64,000 nucleotides of DNA from an uncultured Myxococcales bacterium. Its GTDB lineage: Bacteria; Myxococcota; Myxococcia; Myxococcales; Myxococcaceae. A model generated the notes under the pieces. It searched no databases. It saw nothing but the letters and a program-made list of their open reading frames with translations, and was not told the origin of the DNA. Location: NCBI GenBank assembly GCA_937980205.1, contig CALJKW010000016.1, positions 310,001 to 374,000 of the forward strand. The letters run 5' to 3'. Position numbers and translations under genes: made by a program. The first letter of the stretch is position 1. Each line of letters starts with the position of its first letter. Of the stretch, positions 49,572-58,053 are shown one piece after another.

Positions 49572-50322
49572 TGGTGTCGACCGGCGACGGCGCCCCGCGC
49601 AGCTCGGCGAGCGTCGCGATCATCTTGTCGCGCACGTGCTCGCGCATCGCCGCGACGTCGCCGTTGAACTGTTGCGGCTGAATCGGCTCGAGCACGCGCA
49701 CGATCAGATCTCCCGCCGGAGACACGTCGAGCGCGTTCTTCGCCAGCGTCTTGCCGGTGCCGTCGAGGACGATCGGGATCACCGGGCAGCCCTTCGCGAT
49801 CGAGAGGCGAAACGCGCCGTCCTTGAACGCTTTGACCTCGTTGTCCTCGCTGCGCGTGCCCTCGGGGAAGAGCAGCACGGGGACTCCGCGGTCGAGCCAG
49901 GCCTCGCAGGCCGCCATCATCTTCGCGATGCTCTCTTTGTCTCCGCGCACGAGCCGCACGTAGCGGTTCAAGCTCATGTTCCAGCCGAGGAACGGAGCCC
50001 TGAACATGCTCGCCTTGCTGACCCACTTGTACGGCCGGTAGAGCCCGAAGAGGACGAGGATGTCGCCCGACGACTGGTGGTTCGAGACGAGCACGGCGGG
50101 CCCGCTCCACGGCAGGCGGTCACGGTGCTCGACCCGGAACTTCCAGCCGAGGTTCACGTAGACGTACGTCATCGCCCAGAAGCAGGAATACAGGTGGAGG
50201 ACCTTTCCGTTCCTGTCGAACGGCAACGTGATCAGCCAGATCACCGCCGCGCCGAGGAAAAAGAAGGCACTCGAGACCGCAAAGAACGTCCAAAAGGCGA
50301 CCTGGTAGAGGCGGCGGAACAT
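49558..50322 (-). CDS. plsC: 1-acyl-glycerol-3-phosphate acyltransferase
   Basis: 254 residues. Two N-terminal hydrophobic segments (WTFFAVSSAFFFLGAAVIWL) anchor the enzyme. PlsC/LPLAT motif I is SNHQSSGDILVLF (NHx4D), motif II is around KASMFRAPFLGW, motif III LLFPEGTRSEDN (FPEGTR), motif IV CPVIPIVLDGTG. It transfers an acyl group to lysophosphatidate in phospholipid synthesis. It is divergent from rplM. Confidence 0.9.
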   Translation of the reverse strand: MFRRLYQVAFWTFFAVSSAFFFLGAAVIWLITLPFDRNGKVLHLYSCFWAMTYVYVNLGWKFRVEHRDRLPWSGPAVLVSNHQSSGDILVLFGLYRPYKWVSKASMFRAPFLGWNMSLNRYVRLVRGDKESIAKMMAACEAWLDRGVPVLLFPEGTRSEDNEVKAFKDGAFRLSIAKGCPVIPIVLDGTGKTLAKNALDVSPAGDLIVRVLEPIQPQQFNGDVAAMREHVRDKMIATLAELRGAPSPVDTIKAA

Positions 50323-50340
50323 GCAAGAAGGAGGGCGGAC

Positions 50341-50388
50341 TTGACCTGACTGCCACTCCTCTCGTAAGGGGTGCCCCCTTTCAAGGAG
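50341..50388 (+). promoter_or_regulatory. rplM leader: possible promoter and ribosome-binding site
   Basis: TTGACC (50341-50346) with TAAGGG 18 bases on is a weak promoter match. A six-base hairpin AAGGGG/CCCCTT (50366-50371 / 50375-50380) precedes AAGGAG (50383-50388), the ribosome-binding site of rplM ten bases before its ATG. Hairpin and site are adjacent, so initiation could be modulated. Confidence 0.35.
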
Positions 50389-50398
50389 CTTTTCAGCA

Positions 50399-50845
50399 AT
50401 GTCTCAGAGGACGTACAGCGCCAAGGCGAAGGACATCAAGCGGGCCTGGCACATCGTCGACGTGAGCGACAAGGTGCTCGGACGCGCGGCCTCGCAGATC
50501 GCGACCCTGCTCAAGGGCAAGCACAAGCCGATGTACACGCCGTCGATCGACACCGGCGATCACGTGATCGTGATCAACGCCGCGAAGGTGAAGGTCACCG
50601 GCACCAAGGCCGTGAACAAGCTGTATCACCGGCACGTCGTCGCCGGCTTCCCCGGCGGCCTCAAGACCACCAACTACGAGACGCTGCAGCGTCGGCACCC
50701 CGAGGACATCATCCTCAACGCCGTGCGCCGCATGCTCCCGCGCAACGCGCTCGGGCGGCAGATGATGACCAAGCTCCGCGTTTACGCGGACGACAAGCAC
50801 CCGCACGCGGCGCAGAAGCCGACCGCGAAGACGGTGGAGGCATAA
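50399..50845 (+). CDS. rplM: Ribosomal protein L13 (uL13)
   Basis: 148 residues, standard length. Typical sequence: [56 protein letters not shown] and [20 protein letters not shown] (here MLPRNALGR as in all L13). Part of the large ribosomal subunit and an early assembly protein. It forms the usual pair with rpsI four bases downstream. Confidence 0.98.
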   Translation: MSQRTYSAKAKDIKRAWHIVDVSDKVLGRAASQIATLLKGKHKPMYTPSIDTGDHVIVINAAKVKVTGTKAVNKLYHRHVVAGFPGGLKTTNYETLQRRHPEDIILNAVRRMLPRNALGRQMMTKLRVYADDKHPHAAQKPTAKTVEA

Positions 50846-50849
50846 CGAC

Positions 50850-51251
50850 ATGGCGAAGGCGATGAACGACGGTTTCTACGCGACGGGCCGCCGCAAGGAG
50901 TCCACGGCGCGCGTCTGGCTCAAGGCCGGCAGCGGCAACATGATCATCAACGGCCGTCCGATGGAGGAGTACTTCGGCCGCGCGACCTCGAAGATGGTCA
51001 TCAACCAGGCCCTGCAGGTGCTCGAGCAGATCGGCAAGGTCGACATGACCGTGAACGTCCGCGGCGGCGGGTTGTCCGGTCAGGCCGGCGCCATTCGCCA
51101 CGGCCTCTCCCGCGCGCTCTGCGCCATGAACCCCACCTTCCGGCCCGCCCTCAAGAAGGCCGGCTTCCTCACCCGCGACGCTCGCGTCGTCGAGCGCAAG
51201 AAGAGCGGCCAGCCCGGCGCGCGCAAGCGCTTCCAGTTCAGCAAGCGGTAA
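50850..51251 (+). CDS. rpsI: Ribosomal protein S9 (uS9)
   Basis: 133 residues. Family motifs [40 protein letters not shown] and [20 protein letters not shown], ending RFQFSKR: the C-terminal Lys-Arg that reaches into the P site is present. The tail has FQFSKR where many bacteria have PQFSKR. Second gene of the rplM-rpsI operon; a terminator follows. Confidence 0.98.
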   Translation: MAKAMNDGFYATGRRKESTARVWLKAGSGNMIINGRPMEEYFGRATSKMVINQALQVLEQIGKVDMTVNVRGGGLSGQAGAIRHGLSRALCAMNPTFRPALKKAGFLTRDARVVERKKSGQPGARKRFQFSKR

Positions 51252-51272
51252 TCCGGTTCTTGCTGAATGCGA

Positions 51273-51308
51273 ACGGGCTGCCCGGCGACGGGTGGCCCGT
51301 TTTGCTTT
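51273..51308 (+). terminator. Intrinsic terminator of the rplM-rpsI operon
   Basis: ACGGGC (51274-51279) pairs with GCCCGT (51296-51301), extended by five more pairs (two of them G-T) around loop GGCGAC, followed by TTTTGCTTT. It is 22 bases after the rpsI stop. Confidence 0.8.
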
Positions 51309-51543
51309 GCGGGGCGATTCGTTTCATTGGCGCGGTGATGGTTCCTCGCCTGGAGCGAGAGCGTGGAGGGAGGCGGAGTGGCGCAGCCCCACGGCCTGCT
51401 TCGCTGGTGCCGGCGCTCGCGCTGGAGTCCTGGCTGCGGGGAGGACGGCGGCTTCTCTTCGCGTGGTTGCCCGCGCTCACGTGCCAGTCGGTCGCCGCGA
51501 CCCCCGCCGTCGGTCACTGCCACGTCGACTTGCTGCGTTTTTT

Positions 51544-51592
51544 CGCGTGCCACGATCCGTCAGCGCCCCCCGCTGACAGATCGTGGCACGCG
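51544..51592. other. Long hairpin directly after hisS
   Basis: Arms CGCGTGCCACGAT (51544-51556) / ATCGTGGCACGCG (51580-51592), perfect over 13 pairs, then a two-base bulge on each side and GTCAGCG (51559-51565) / CGCTGAC (51571-51577), loop CCCCC. It starts two bases past the hisS stop on the minus strand. The T-run (TTTTTT) lies on the wrong side for termination of hisS, so mRNA 3'-end protection or terminator without T-run are options. Confidence 0.6.
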
Positions 51593-51594
51593 AC

Positions 51595-52932
51595 CTACCC
51601 GAGCGCCGCCTTGATCGTCTTCGCCAGGTCTTCCCGCTTCACGTCGGACTGCGTGTTCGCTTTGAGGTCCTTCAGCGCCACCGCCCCACGCTCGCGCTCC
51701 TGCTGCGCGTAGATCACCGCGAAGCGGATGCCCACCCGGTCGGCGTACTTCAGCTGCTTCTGCAGCTTCGCCGGCTCCGGCGCCAGCTCGACGTTCAGGC
51801 CCGCTTTGCGCAGCTCCGTCGCGATCGCTCGCGACTCTGCCGCCAGCTCGGGGTCCGCGATCGTCACGTACGCCGCGCACGGGTTCGTCGCCTCTTTGAT
51901 CCGGCCCGCCTCTTTGAGCTGGAAGTACAGCCGCGTCAGGCCGATCGACAGGCCCACCCCCGGCAGCTTCGACTTCGTGTACAGCCCCGCCAGATCGTCG
52001 TAGCGGCCACCGCTGCACACGCTGCCGATGCCCGGGAAGTCGTTCAGCGTCGTCTCGTAGATGGTGCCCGTGTAGTAGTCGAGCCCGCGCGCGATCGAGA
52101 GGTCGATCGCCACGGTCCCCGCGGGCACTCCGAGCGCGCCGATCGAGTCCATCACCGACTGCAGCTCGCTCACGCCTGCGGTGAAGAGCTCGTCCGTCAC
52201 CGGCATCTTCTTCAGCTCGTCGAGGACGTTTTCCTTGATCGAGACGAACTTGAGCAGGCTGTCGATCGCCGCCGGCTGCATCGCCACCTCGGCGCCGGCC
52301 AGCGCCTCGCGCACCTTCGCCTCGCCGATCTTCTCGAGCTTGTCGATCTCGCGCAGCGCCGCCGCGCGCCGCTCAGGGCTGTCGATGCCGCCGCTGCGCA
52401 GGAGCCCATTGAGCAGCTTCCGGTTGTTGATGCGGATCGTGAACGGGCCGAAGTCGAGCGCGCGGAAGACCTCGCTGATCACCGCCGGCATCTCGGCGTC
52501 GTACGCGAGCGGCAACGTGTCCTTGCCCACCACGTCGATGTCGCACTGGTAGAACTCGCGGTAGCGGCCGCGCTGGTTGCGCTCGCCGCGGTACACGCGC
52601 TGGATCTGGTAGCGGCGGAACGGGAACGCGAGCTGGTTCTCGTACTGCGCCACGTACCGCGCGAGCGGCACCGTGAGATCGAACCGCAGCGCGAGCTCGG
52701 GCTTCTTGCCGGCCTCGAGCGACCCGGTCGACTGCAGGAAATAGACCTGCTTCTCCGTCTCTCCGCCGCTCTTCGTGAGCAGGATGTCGCTGTACTCGAA
52801 GACCGGCGTCTCGACGGGCAGGAAGCCGAACCGCTCGAAGCCCTCTTGAATCGTCCGGAGCATGCGCTGGAACGCAAGCTGGTCGCGCGGAAGAAGCTCG
52901 AGGGTGCCGGGTGGGGTGCGCGGTTGAATCAT
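51595..52932 (-). CDS. hisS: Histidyl-tRNA synthetase
   Basis: 445 residues. Class II aaRS motifs: GTLELLPRDQLAF start, motif 1 FLPVETPVFEYSDILL, motif 2 FRRYQIQRVYRGERNQRGRYREF-region, His-binding RGLDYYTGTIYE, motif 3 GLSIGLTRLYF. The C-terminal anticodon-binding domain begins near NPCAAYVTIAD. Start at 52932; a GTG four codons upstream (52944) is possible. Monocistronic and divergent from pilT (46 bases). Confidence 0.96.
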   Translation of the reverse strand: MIQPRTPPGTLELLPRDQLAFQRMLRTIQEGFERFGFLPVETPVFEYSDILLTKSGGETEKQVYFLQSTGSLEAGKKPELALRFDLTVPLARYVAQYENQLAFPFRRYQIQRVYRGERNQRGRYREFYQCDIDVVGKDTLPLAYDAEMPAVISEVFRALDFGPFTIRINNRKLLNGLLRSGGIDSPERRAAALREIDKLEKIGEAKVREALAGAEVAMQPAAIDSLLKFVSIKENVLDELKKMPVTDELFTAGVSELQSVMDSIGALGVPAGTVAIDLSIARGLDYYTGTIYETTLNDFPGIGSVCSGGRYDDLAGLYTKSKLPGVGLSIGLTRLYFQLKEAGRIKEATNPCAAYVTIADPELAAESRAIATELRKAGLNVELAPEPAKLQKQLKYADRVGIRFAVIYAQQERERGAVALKDLKANTQSDVKREDLAKTIKAALG

Positions 52933-52978
52933 GGCTACACGCACTTACCACGCTCGGATGCTACGCTTCTGACCTCCC

Positions 52979-54268
52979 ATGGAGCTCAACGAGATTCTGC
53001 AAGTCGCCCTCCGCGGTGGCGCCTCGGACATTCATCTCAAGGCCGGTCTCCCGCCGATGTTCCGCGTCGACGGGCAGCTCGTCCCGCTCAAGGACGGCAA
53101 GCGCCTGCCTCCCGAAGAGGTCGCTCGTATGGCCTTCGGGATCATGAACGAGTTCCAGAAGGACAAGTTCAAGAGCACCAACGAGGTCGACCTCGCCTAC
53201 GGAGTCCCCGGCCTCGGCCGCTTCCGCGTCAACGTCTTCCAGCAGCGCGGCACCATCGGCGCCGTCTTGCGCGTCATTCCCTTCAAGGTCCTCTCGATCA
53301 AGGAGCTGATGCTCCCGCCCGTGCTCGAGAAGATCGCCCTCGAGGAGCGCGGCCTCATCCTCGTCACCGGCACCACCGGCTCCGGTAAGTCGACCACGCT
53401 CGCCGCGATGATCGATCACATCAACGCGACCGACACGAACCACATCATGACGATCGAGGACCCCATCGAGTTCCTCATCCGCGACAAGCGGTCGATCGTG
53501 AACCAGCGCGAGGTCGGCGTCGACACGATGTCGTTCTCCCAGGCGCTCAAGTCCGCGCTGCGCCAGGACCCCGACGTCATCCTCGTCGGCGAAATGCGCG
53601 ACCACGAGACGATCGAGACCGCCCTCACCGCCGCCGAGACCGGTCACCTCGTCATGTCGACGCTGCACACCCTCGACGCGACCGAGACGATCAACCGCAT
53701 CATCTCGGCGTTCCCTCCGCACCAGCAGAAGCAGGTTCGCCTGCAGCTCGGCGCCGTCCTGCGCGCCGTCGTCTCGCAGCGCCTCGTGCCCCGCGCCGAC
53801 GGCAAGGGCCGCGTCGCGGCCGTCGAGATCCTGAAGGCCACCGCTCGCGTGAAGGAGCTCATCGAGGACAAGGATCGGACGAAGGAGATCCCCGATGCCA
53901 TCGCCCAGGGCCACGTCGCCTACGGCATGCAGACGTTCGACCAGTCGCTGATGAGCCTCGTGAAGCAGAACCTCATCACGTACCAGGAGGCCCTGCGCCA
54001 GGCGTCGAACCCCGACGACTTCGCGCTGCGCTTCCAGGGCATCAGCTCGACCTCCGACGCCAAGTGGGACGACTTCGACAAGAAGCCTGGCGAAGAGCGC
54101 GCCGTGCCCGGCACCCAGGCGTTCGCGCAGCAGGGGGCTCCCGTTGCGGCTCCGCCTCCGGCGCAGCGGGCTCCGCCTCCTCCGGCCCCGAAGCCGGCTG
54201 CTCCGGCTGCGGCTCCGAAGCCGGCTGCTGCGCCTGCCGACGACGATTTTCAGATCGAACGGTTCTGA
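52979..54268 (+). CDS. pilT: PilT, type IV pilus retraction ATPase, with long Pro/Ala tail
   Basis: 429 residues. N-terminal PAS-like domain (ILQVALRGGASDIHLKAGLP), Walker A VTGTTGSGKSTTLA, Asp box MTIEDPIEFL, Walker B DPDVILVGEMRDHETI, His box TGHLVMSTLHTLDA, and the PilT signature AIRNLIRE-like region near GMQTFDQSLMSLV. PilT drives pilus retraction (S-motility in myxobacteria). Usual length is about 345-370; here the last about 60 residues are a low-complexity Pro/Ala/Lys stretch ending DDDFQIERF, which may be a flexible interaction tail. Confidence 0.92.
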   Translation: MELNEILQVALRGGASDIHLKAGLPPMFRVDGQLVPLKDGKRLPPEEVARMAFGIMNEFQKDKFKSTNEVDLAYGVPGLGRFRVNVFQQRGTIGAVLRVIPFKVLSIKELMLPPVLEKIALEERGLILVTGTTGSGKSTTLAAMIDHINATDTNHIMTIEDPIEFLIRDKRSIVNQREVGVDTMSFSQALKSALRQDPDVILVGEMRDHETIETALTAAETGHLVMSTLHTLDATETINRIISAFPPHQQKQVRLQLGAVLRAVVSQRLVPRADGKGRVAAVEILKATARVKELIEDKDRTKEIPDAIAQGHVAYGMQTFDQSLMSLVKQNLITYQEALRQASNPDDFALRFQGISSTSDAKWDDFDKKPGEERAVPGTQAFAQQGAPVAAPPPAQRAPPPPAPKPAAPAAAPKPAAAPADDDFQIERF

Positions 54269-54285
54269 GCGCCCGCGGTGCGCCT

Positions 54286-54440
54286 CCGCTCAGAGGGTCG
54301 ATCAGAATACGCGGCGAGTGCGTCCTCTCGATAACGCTGAGCGGAGGCACGCGAAGCGGGCCGCAGTCGAAGCGCGCTCGAAGCCGTCCATGGGCCCGCT
54401 TCGACTACGGCCTTCGGCCTCCGCTCAGCGTGAGCGGCGG
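54286..54440. repeat. Dispersed intergenic palindromic repeat, copy 2
   Basis: Between pilT and a convergent gene. It includes AACGCTGAGCGGAG (about 54332-54345), CGAAGCGGGCC, AGTCGAAG, ATGGGCCCGCTTCGACT and CCGCTCAGCGTGAGCGG (54420-54436). That last 17-mer is the exact reverse complement of 12685-12701 in copy 1. The outer CGCTGAGCGGAG and CTCCGCTCAGCG segments pair to fold the block into a long hairpin. Confidence 0.65.
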
Positions 54441-54487
54441 TCGGCCATGCGGGGCATTCTGGTCGACCCTCTCAACGTGAACGGCAG

Positions 54488-55348
54488 CTAGTTCTTGGTG
54501 ATGTCGTCGTCCGGCGGCGGCGTCTTCTCGTCGTCGTCGTCATCCCAGTCTTCGGCGGCCGCATCCTCGTCGAAGTCCTCATCGTCTTCGTCGTCGAGGT
54601 CCTTCTCGTCGGTGTCGCCGAGCTGCCACTGCTTCACGTGCGTGAGCAGCCGATTCAGCCGCAGCGGGCCGATGAACTTGTGCGCGGCCAAGAAGCGCAG
54701 CAGCACCTCGAGCGTGGTCTTCACGCCCTCGGTCTCGTTCTCGTCGATGGCGAGCTGGTTGAGCGCGTCGTCGACGTGCTCGACGTTGATGCTCTGCGGC
54801 CCCTCACCCCAGGCGGCCTGCAACAGCGCGTCGGTCACCGAGACGTAGAGCGGCCGGGCCTCTACCTTCGAGGTCTCGGCGAACCGGTCGACCAGATCCG
54901 TCACCGAGTCGGCGTCGAGCTTCGCGAGCTCGGGGAGCTCTCCGAACGACTCGATCACGAACGCCTTGTCGAAGCGGGAGGGGTCGTTGTCGCCGGTGAA
55001 CGCCTCTTCGACGAGCACGCCGCCGAGCAGCTGCTCGATCTGCTCCTTGTCGGCGCCGGCTGCCTCGAGCGCCTCGCGCGCCTTCTTCGCGGCGGGCGCC
55101 AGCTGCGGATCCTGCGGCAGCACCGACAGCGCCGCCCGCACCGCGAGGAGGATCGTCGCGTTCTGCGCGTCTTCGCTCGGCTTCGCTTTGCCCTTCGCCT
55201 GCAGCACGTAGGCGGAGAGATCTCCGTGGGCCTTCGCTGCCGACACGAACGCGGCTTCCTGCGGAGAGCTCAAGGTGCCGGCGAGCCCGCGCTCCAGCGT
55301 GTCGATCGCGGTGTTGACGTCGAGGAAGGCGGCGATGACGGGATGCAC
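54488..55348 (-). CDS. Helical hypothetical protein with acidic tail
   Basis: 286 residues from a GTG at 55348. Mostly alpha-helical (TAIDTLERGLAGTLSSPQEA, LLAVRAALSVLPQDPQLAPA), with no signal peptide or membrane segment. The last about 45 residues are dominated by Asp and Glu (KDLDDEDDEDFDEDAAAEDW, then DDDDDEKTPPPDDD). Acidic tails of this kind bind basic proteins or metal. Its 5' end faces recX (36 bases). No family recognised. Confidence 0.55.
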   Translation of the reverse strand: MHPVIAAFLDVNTAIDTLERGLAGTLSSPQEAAFVSAAKAHGDLSAYVLQAKGKAKPSEDAQNATILLAVRAALSVLPQDPQLAPAAKKAREALEAAGADKEQIEQLLGGVLVEEAFTGDNDPSRFDKAFVIESFGELPELAKLDADSVTDLVDRFAETSKVEARPLYVSVTDALLQAAWGEGPQSINVEHVDDALNQLAIDENETEGVKTTLEVLLRFLAAHKFIGPLRLNRLLTHVKQWQLGDTDEKDLDDEDDEDFDEDAAAEDWDDDDDEKTPPPDDDITKN

Positions 55349-55384
55349 GGTCGACCCGCTTATCGCACCTGCTACAAGAGTGGG

Positions 55385-55819
55385 GTGCCTTCCTCCGCAT
55401 TTGAAACGGCCGTGCGCCTGCTCAAGTCGCGCGCGAAGAGCCGGGCTCGGCTCGAGCAGGCGCTCGAGGCCCGCGGGTTCTCGGCGGCGGAGATCTCCGA
55501 GGCGCTCAGGCGCGTCACCGAGCTGGGCTACCTCGACGACGGCCGCTACTCCGAGGCCAAGGCGGCGAGCGAGCTGAAGACCGGTCGCTCGCTCGACAAC
55601 GTGCGCCGGCGCCTCGAAGCCGAGGGCGTCGACGAAGACGTCGCGGCCGACGCCGTCTCGCGCGCTGCCCAGGAGTCGGGCCACGACGATCTCTCCGCCG
55701 CGAAGGCGCTGGTGCAGAAGCGGAAGCTCACCGGCGTCCGCGCCGCGCGGTTCCTCGCTTCGCGGGGCTTCTCGTACGAGCTGATCGAGCGCGTGGTGCG
55801 GCTGCCGTCAGACGAGTGA
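55385..55819 (+). CDS. recX: RecX-family regulator of RecA
   Basis: 144 residues from a GTG. RecX repeats: AVRLLKSRAKSRARLEQALE, RGFSAAEISEALRRVTELGY, LDDGRYSEAKAASELKTGRS, GVDEDVAADAVSRAAQ and a third weak repeat (TGVRAARFLASRGFSYELI). RecX binds the RecA filament and limits its activity. The gene is not next to recA here. Its last 92 bases overlap the convergent Imm21-like gene. Confidence 0.8.
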   Translation: MPSSAFETAVRLLKSRAKSRARLEQALEARGFSAAEISEALRRVTELGYLDDGRYSEAKAASELKTGRSLDNVRRRLEAEGVDEDVAADAVSRAAQESGHDDLSAAKALVQKRKLTGVRAARFLASRGFSYELIERVVRLPSDE

Positions 55820-56357
55820 AACGGTGCACCACCATCGAGATCGCGGCGTCCGGCGACCAGTGCGCGGTCTCGACGCGCCACCTGCCGGCGCGCAGCGGGA
55901 TCTTCAGCGTGCTGGCCTCGGCCGCGGCTTCATGCCCCGGCACCGAGCTGTCGATGAGCACGGCCTTGCCCGCGAGCGGCCACTCGAACGCGTCGGCCCA
56001 GTCGGCGTCGACGCCAGCGCGCAGCGCCTTCTCGACCGCCGCCTCGCTCGGGGCGAACAGCCACCGCACGAGCAGCCCGCCGTCGTCGCCGCGCCACCAC
56101 GCCGCCTGGCCCGGCTCGTCGCCGAAGACGATCCCCACGGCCTCGCCGACGGCAATCGGCGCCGCCCACGCGCGTACGTCACACGCCCGGTCGTAGTCGG
56201 TGGCCGGCGAGCCCGGCCCGTTCCACCGGAACCGGGCCTCGATCACGCGCCCATCCACAGGAGCCTCGATGCCGCCCCAAGCTCCGAGCACAGACGAAGG
56301 CAGCATCAGCTGCGGGCCTCCGGTCGTGCTCACCCAGCGCATGCGGGGCGAAACCAT
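55728..56357 (-). CDS. Imm21-like immunity protein
   Basis: 209 residues. The N-terminal half has the pattern I recall for Imm21 immunity proteins of polymorphic toxin systems: MRWVSTTGGPQLMLPSSVLG, GGIEAPVDGRV, ATDYDRACDV, VGIVFGDEPGQAAWWRGDDG. Such proteins neutralise a toxin domain delivered by contact. No toxin gene is visible nearby, so it may be a resident immunity gene against neighbours. The C-terminal 30 residues are an Arg/Ala/Thr-rich run antisense to recX and are unlikely to be conserved. The assignment is from memory of the family pattern. Confidence 0.55.
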   Translation of the reverse strand: MVSPRMRWVSTTGGPQLMLPSSVLGAWGGIEAPVDGRVIEARFRWNGPGSPATDYDRACDVRAWAAPIAVGEAVGIVFGDEPGQAAWWRGDDGGLLVRWLFAPSEAAVEKALRAGVDADWADAFEWPLAGKAVLIDSSVPGHEAAAEASTLKIPLRAGRWRVETAHWSPDAAISMVVHRFTRLTAAAPRARSARTRSPAKRGTARRGRR

Positions 56358-56403
56358 AACGGATGATTTCCACCCCTCGAGGCGTTAGGTTGCGCGCCCT
56401 TCG

Positions 56404-57345
56404 ATGAGGTCCCTCGCCGCCGCCACGCTGCTGCTGCTCACCGCCTGCAAGGGCTTCGGCATCGGCACGTTCTTGGGCGGCGACGCGGCCGAGCCGAACT
56501 ACGCCGACGACGCCGAAGAGAACCTCAAGCGCGGAGACGATTCGCTCGACTCGAAGAACTACGTCGAGGCGCAGAAGTACTTCGACTACGTGAAGTCGAA
56601 GTACCCGTACCTCGAAGCGGCGACGACCGCGGAGCTCCGGCTCGGCGACGTCGACTTCGAGCGTGAGAAGTACATCGAGGCGCGCGATCGCTACGTGAAC
56701 TTCATCAAGCTGCACCCGACGCACCCGAAGCTCGACTACGCCGCGTACCGGGCGGCGCTGACGCACTACAAGGACATGCCGTCGGACTTCTTCGTCCTCC
56801 CGCCGTCGCAGGAGAAGGATCAGGCCGAGGTCCGCGCCGCGAGCGTCGCGCTCGCCGACTTCATCCGCAGCTACCCGCAGTCCGAGTACGTCGCCGCGGC
56901 GCAGAAGTCGCTCGACGAGGTTCGTCGCCGCCTCGCGGACCACGAGCTGTACGTCGCGAACTTCTACAAGCGCCGCCAGAAGTGGAACGCGGTCGTCTCT
57001 CGCCTCAACGTGCTCGCGCGCGACTTCGGCGGGCTCGGCTACGAGGACAAGATCTACTTCGGCCTCCACGACGCGTACCTGAAGCTCCAGGCCGACTCGG
57101 AGCAGCGCGCGAAGGAAGCCCGCGCCGAGCTCGAGAAGGCGAAGGCAGGCCTCGAGAAGGCCGGCGACCAGGCCACCGACGCCCAGCGGCAGCGCGTCGT
57201 CGACCTCGAGAAGCAGATCGCCGACGCCGAAGAGCAGGGCAAGCGCGCCGAGGGGAAGCCCGAAGAGGTGCTGCAGCAGCTGATCGCGAGATACCCCGAC
57301 AGCGACGCGGCGAAGAAGGCGCAGGGCATGCTGCAGCCGAAGTGA
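56404..57345 (+). CDS. bamD: BamD-like outer-membrane assembly lipoprotein
   Basis: 313 residues. Lipoprotein signal LAAATLLLLTAC. Three to four TPR-type repeats matching BamD: NLKRGDDSLDSKNYVEAQKY, YLEAATTAELRLGDVDFERE, KYIEARDRYVNFIKLHPTHP and DFIRSYPQSEYVAAAQKSLD, with the ENFYxRR-like ELYVANFYKRRQKW. BamD sits in the BAM complex that inserts outer-membrane barrels. It is longer than E. coli BamD (245) because of a charged coiled coil (about 235-290). First gene of a nine-gene run; its stop overlaps the next GTG. Confidence 0.85.
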   Translation: MRSLAAATLLLLTACKGFGIGTFLGGDAAEPNYADDAEENLKRGDDSLDSKNYVEAQKYFDYVKSKYPYLEAATTAELRLGDVDFEREKYIEARDRYVNFIKLHPTHPKLDYAAYRAALTHYKDMPSDFFVLPPSQEKDQAEVRAASVALADFIRSYPQSEYVAAAQKSLDEVRRRLADHELYVANFYKRRQKWNAVVSRLNVLARDFGGLGYEDKIYFGLHDAYLKLQADSEQRAKEARAELEKAKAGLEKAGDQATDAQRQRVVDLEKQIADAEEQGKRAEGKPEEVLQQLIARYPDSDAAKKAQGMLQPK

Positions 57346-58028
57346 GCTCCGAGCTGCGCAAGCTCGTGGGCGTGCTGCTCGCGTCGGCCATCGGCATGAC
57401 CGCGCTCATCGTGCTCGTGCCGAAGCTGCTCGGCGCTGCAGCCGGTCCCGAGGTCGAGATCCTCACCGAGCTCAAAGAAGCCGAGTCGAAGGGGCTCGAG
57501 CTCGAAGCGGGGTTCGCCGAGCCGCTGCGCTCGAAGAAGGCGGGCTTTCAGCGCATCTCCGTCAGCGTCGACGCAGCGGATCGCGCGACGGTGACGGCGA
57601 CGCTCGACTTCGACGGCAAGGTGCTCGAGACCGAGGTGAGCTCGCTCGGCGCCGAGCGCGTGCCCTACGCCTTTCGCGACGGGATGTGGGCGCCCGCGGA
57701 GGGGCACGCGCCGCGGCTGGTCGCGGTGGTGCGCGCGCTCGAGAAGCGGCGCGCGGCGCTGGAGAAGGGCGACGTCTCGAAGCTGTGCTCGGGTCGGGCG
57801 GACGGGGGCGAGTCGGCGGATCTCGCCGAGCTCTTGCGCATCGAGAAGCGGCGGATCCGCGCGCTGCGCTGGCTCATCCGCAGCGAGCGCGAAGACGTGC
57901 TCGTGACGGAGGAGGCGCGGGTGACGGGGACGCTGCCGGAGCGGCCGGTGGACGACCGGGTGACGCGCAGACTCACGCTCCAGCCTCTTCCGGGTGGGGA
58001 ATTCTGCTTCCCCGACGGGCTCATGTAG
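57342..58028 (+). CDS. Single-pass membrane protein, hypothetical
   Basis: 228 residues from a GTG overlapping the bamD stop. One N-terminal membrane helix (RKLVGVLLASAIGMTALIVL), then a periplasmic-style domain with strands ISVSVDAADRATVTATLDFD and a charged helix RALEKRRAALEKGDVSKLCS. No family recognised. Strict coupling to bamD suggests an envelope role. It ends 25 bases before the TPR gene. Confidence 0.6.
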   Translation: MSSELRKLVGVLLASAIGMTALIVLVPKLLGAAAGPEVEILTELKEAESKGLELEAGFAEPLRSKKAGFQRISVSVDAADRATVTATLDFDGKVLETEVSSLGAERVPYAFRDGMWAPAEGHAPRLVAVVRALEKRRAALEKGDVSKLCSGRADGGESADLAELLRIEKRRIRALRWLIRSEREDVLVTEEARVTGTLPERPVDDRVTRRLTLQPLPGGEFCFPDGLM

Positions 58029-58053
58029 GCTACGCCCCGCTCTCGCGACCTCC

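Larger units (their letters stand above)
51252..51594. other. 343-base intergenic region after rpsI
   Basis: The region holds the rpsI terminator near its left end (51273-51308) and a large hairpin at its right end (51544-51592, just past the hisS stop). Between them about 230 bases show frames without family likeness and with atypical composition. I see no gene, tRNA or repeat match to the rest of the window. Confidence 0.6.
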
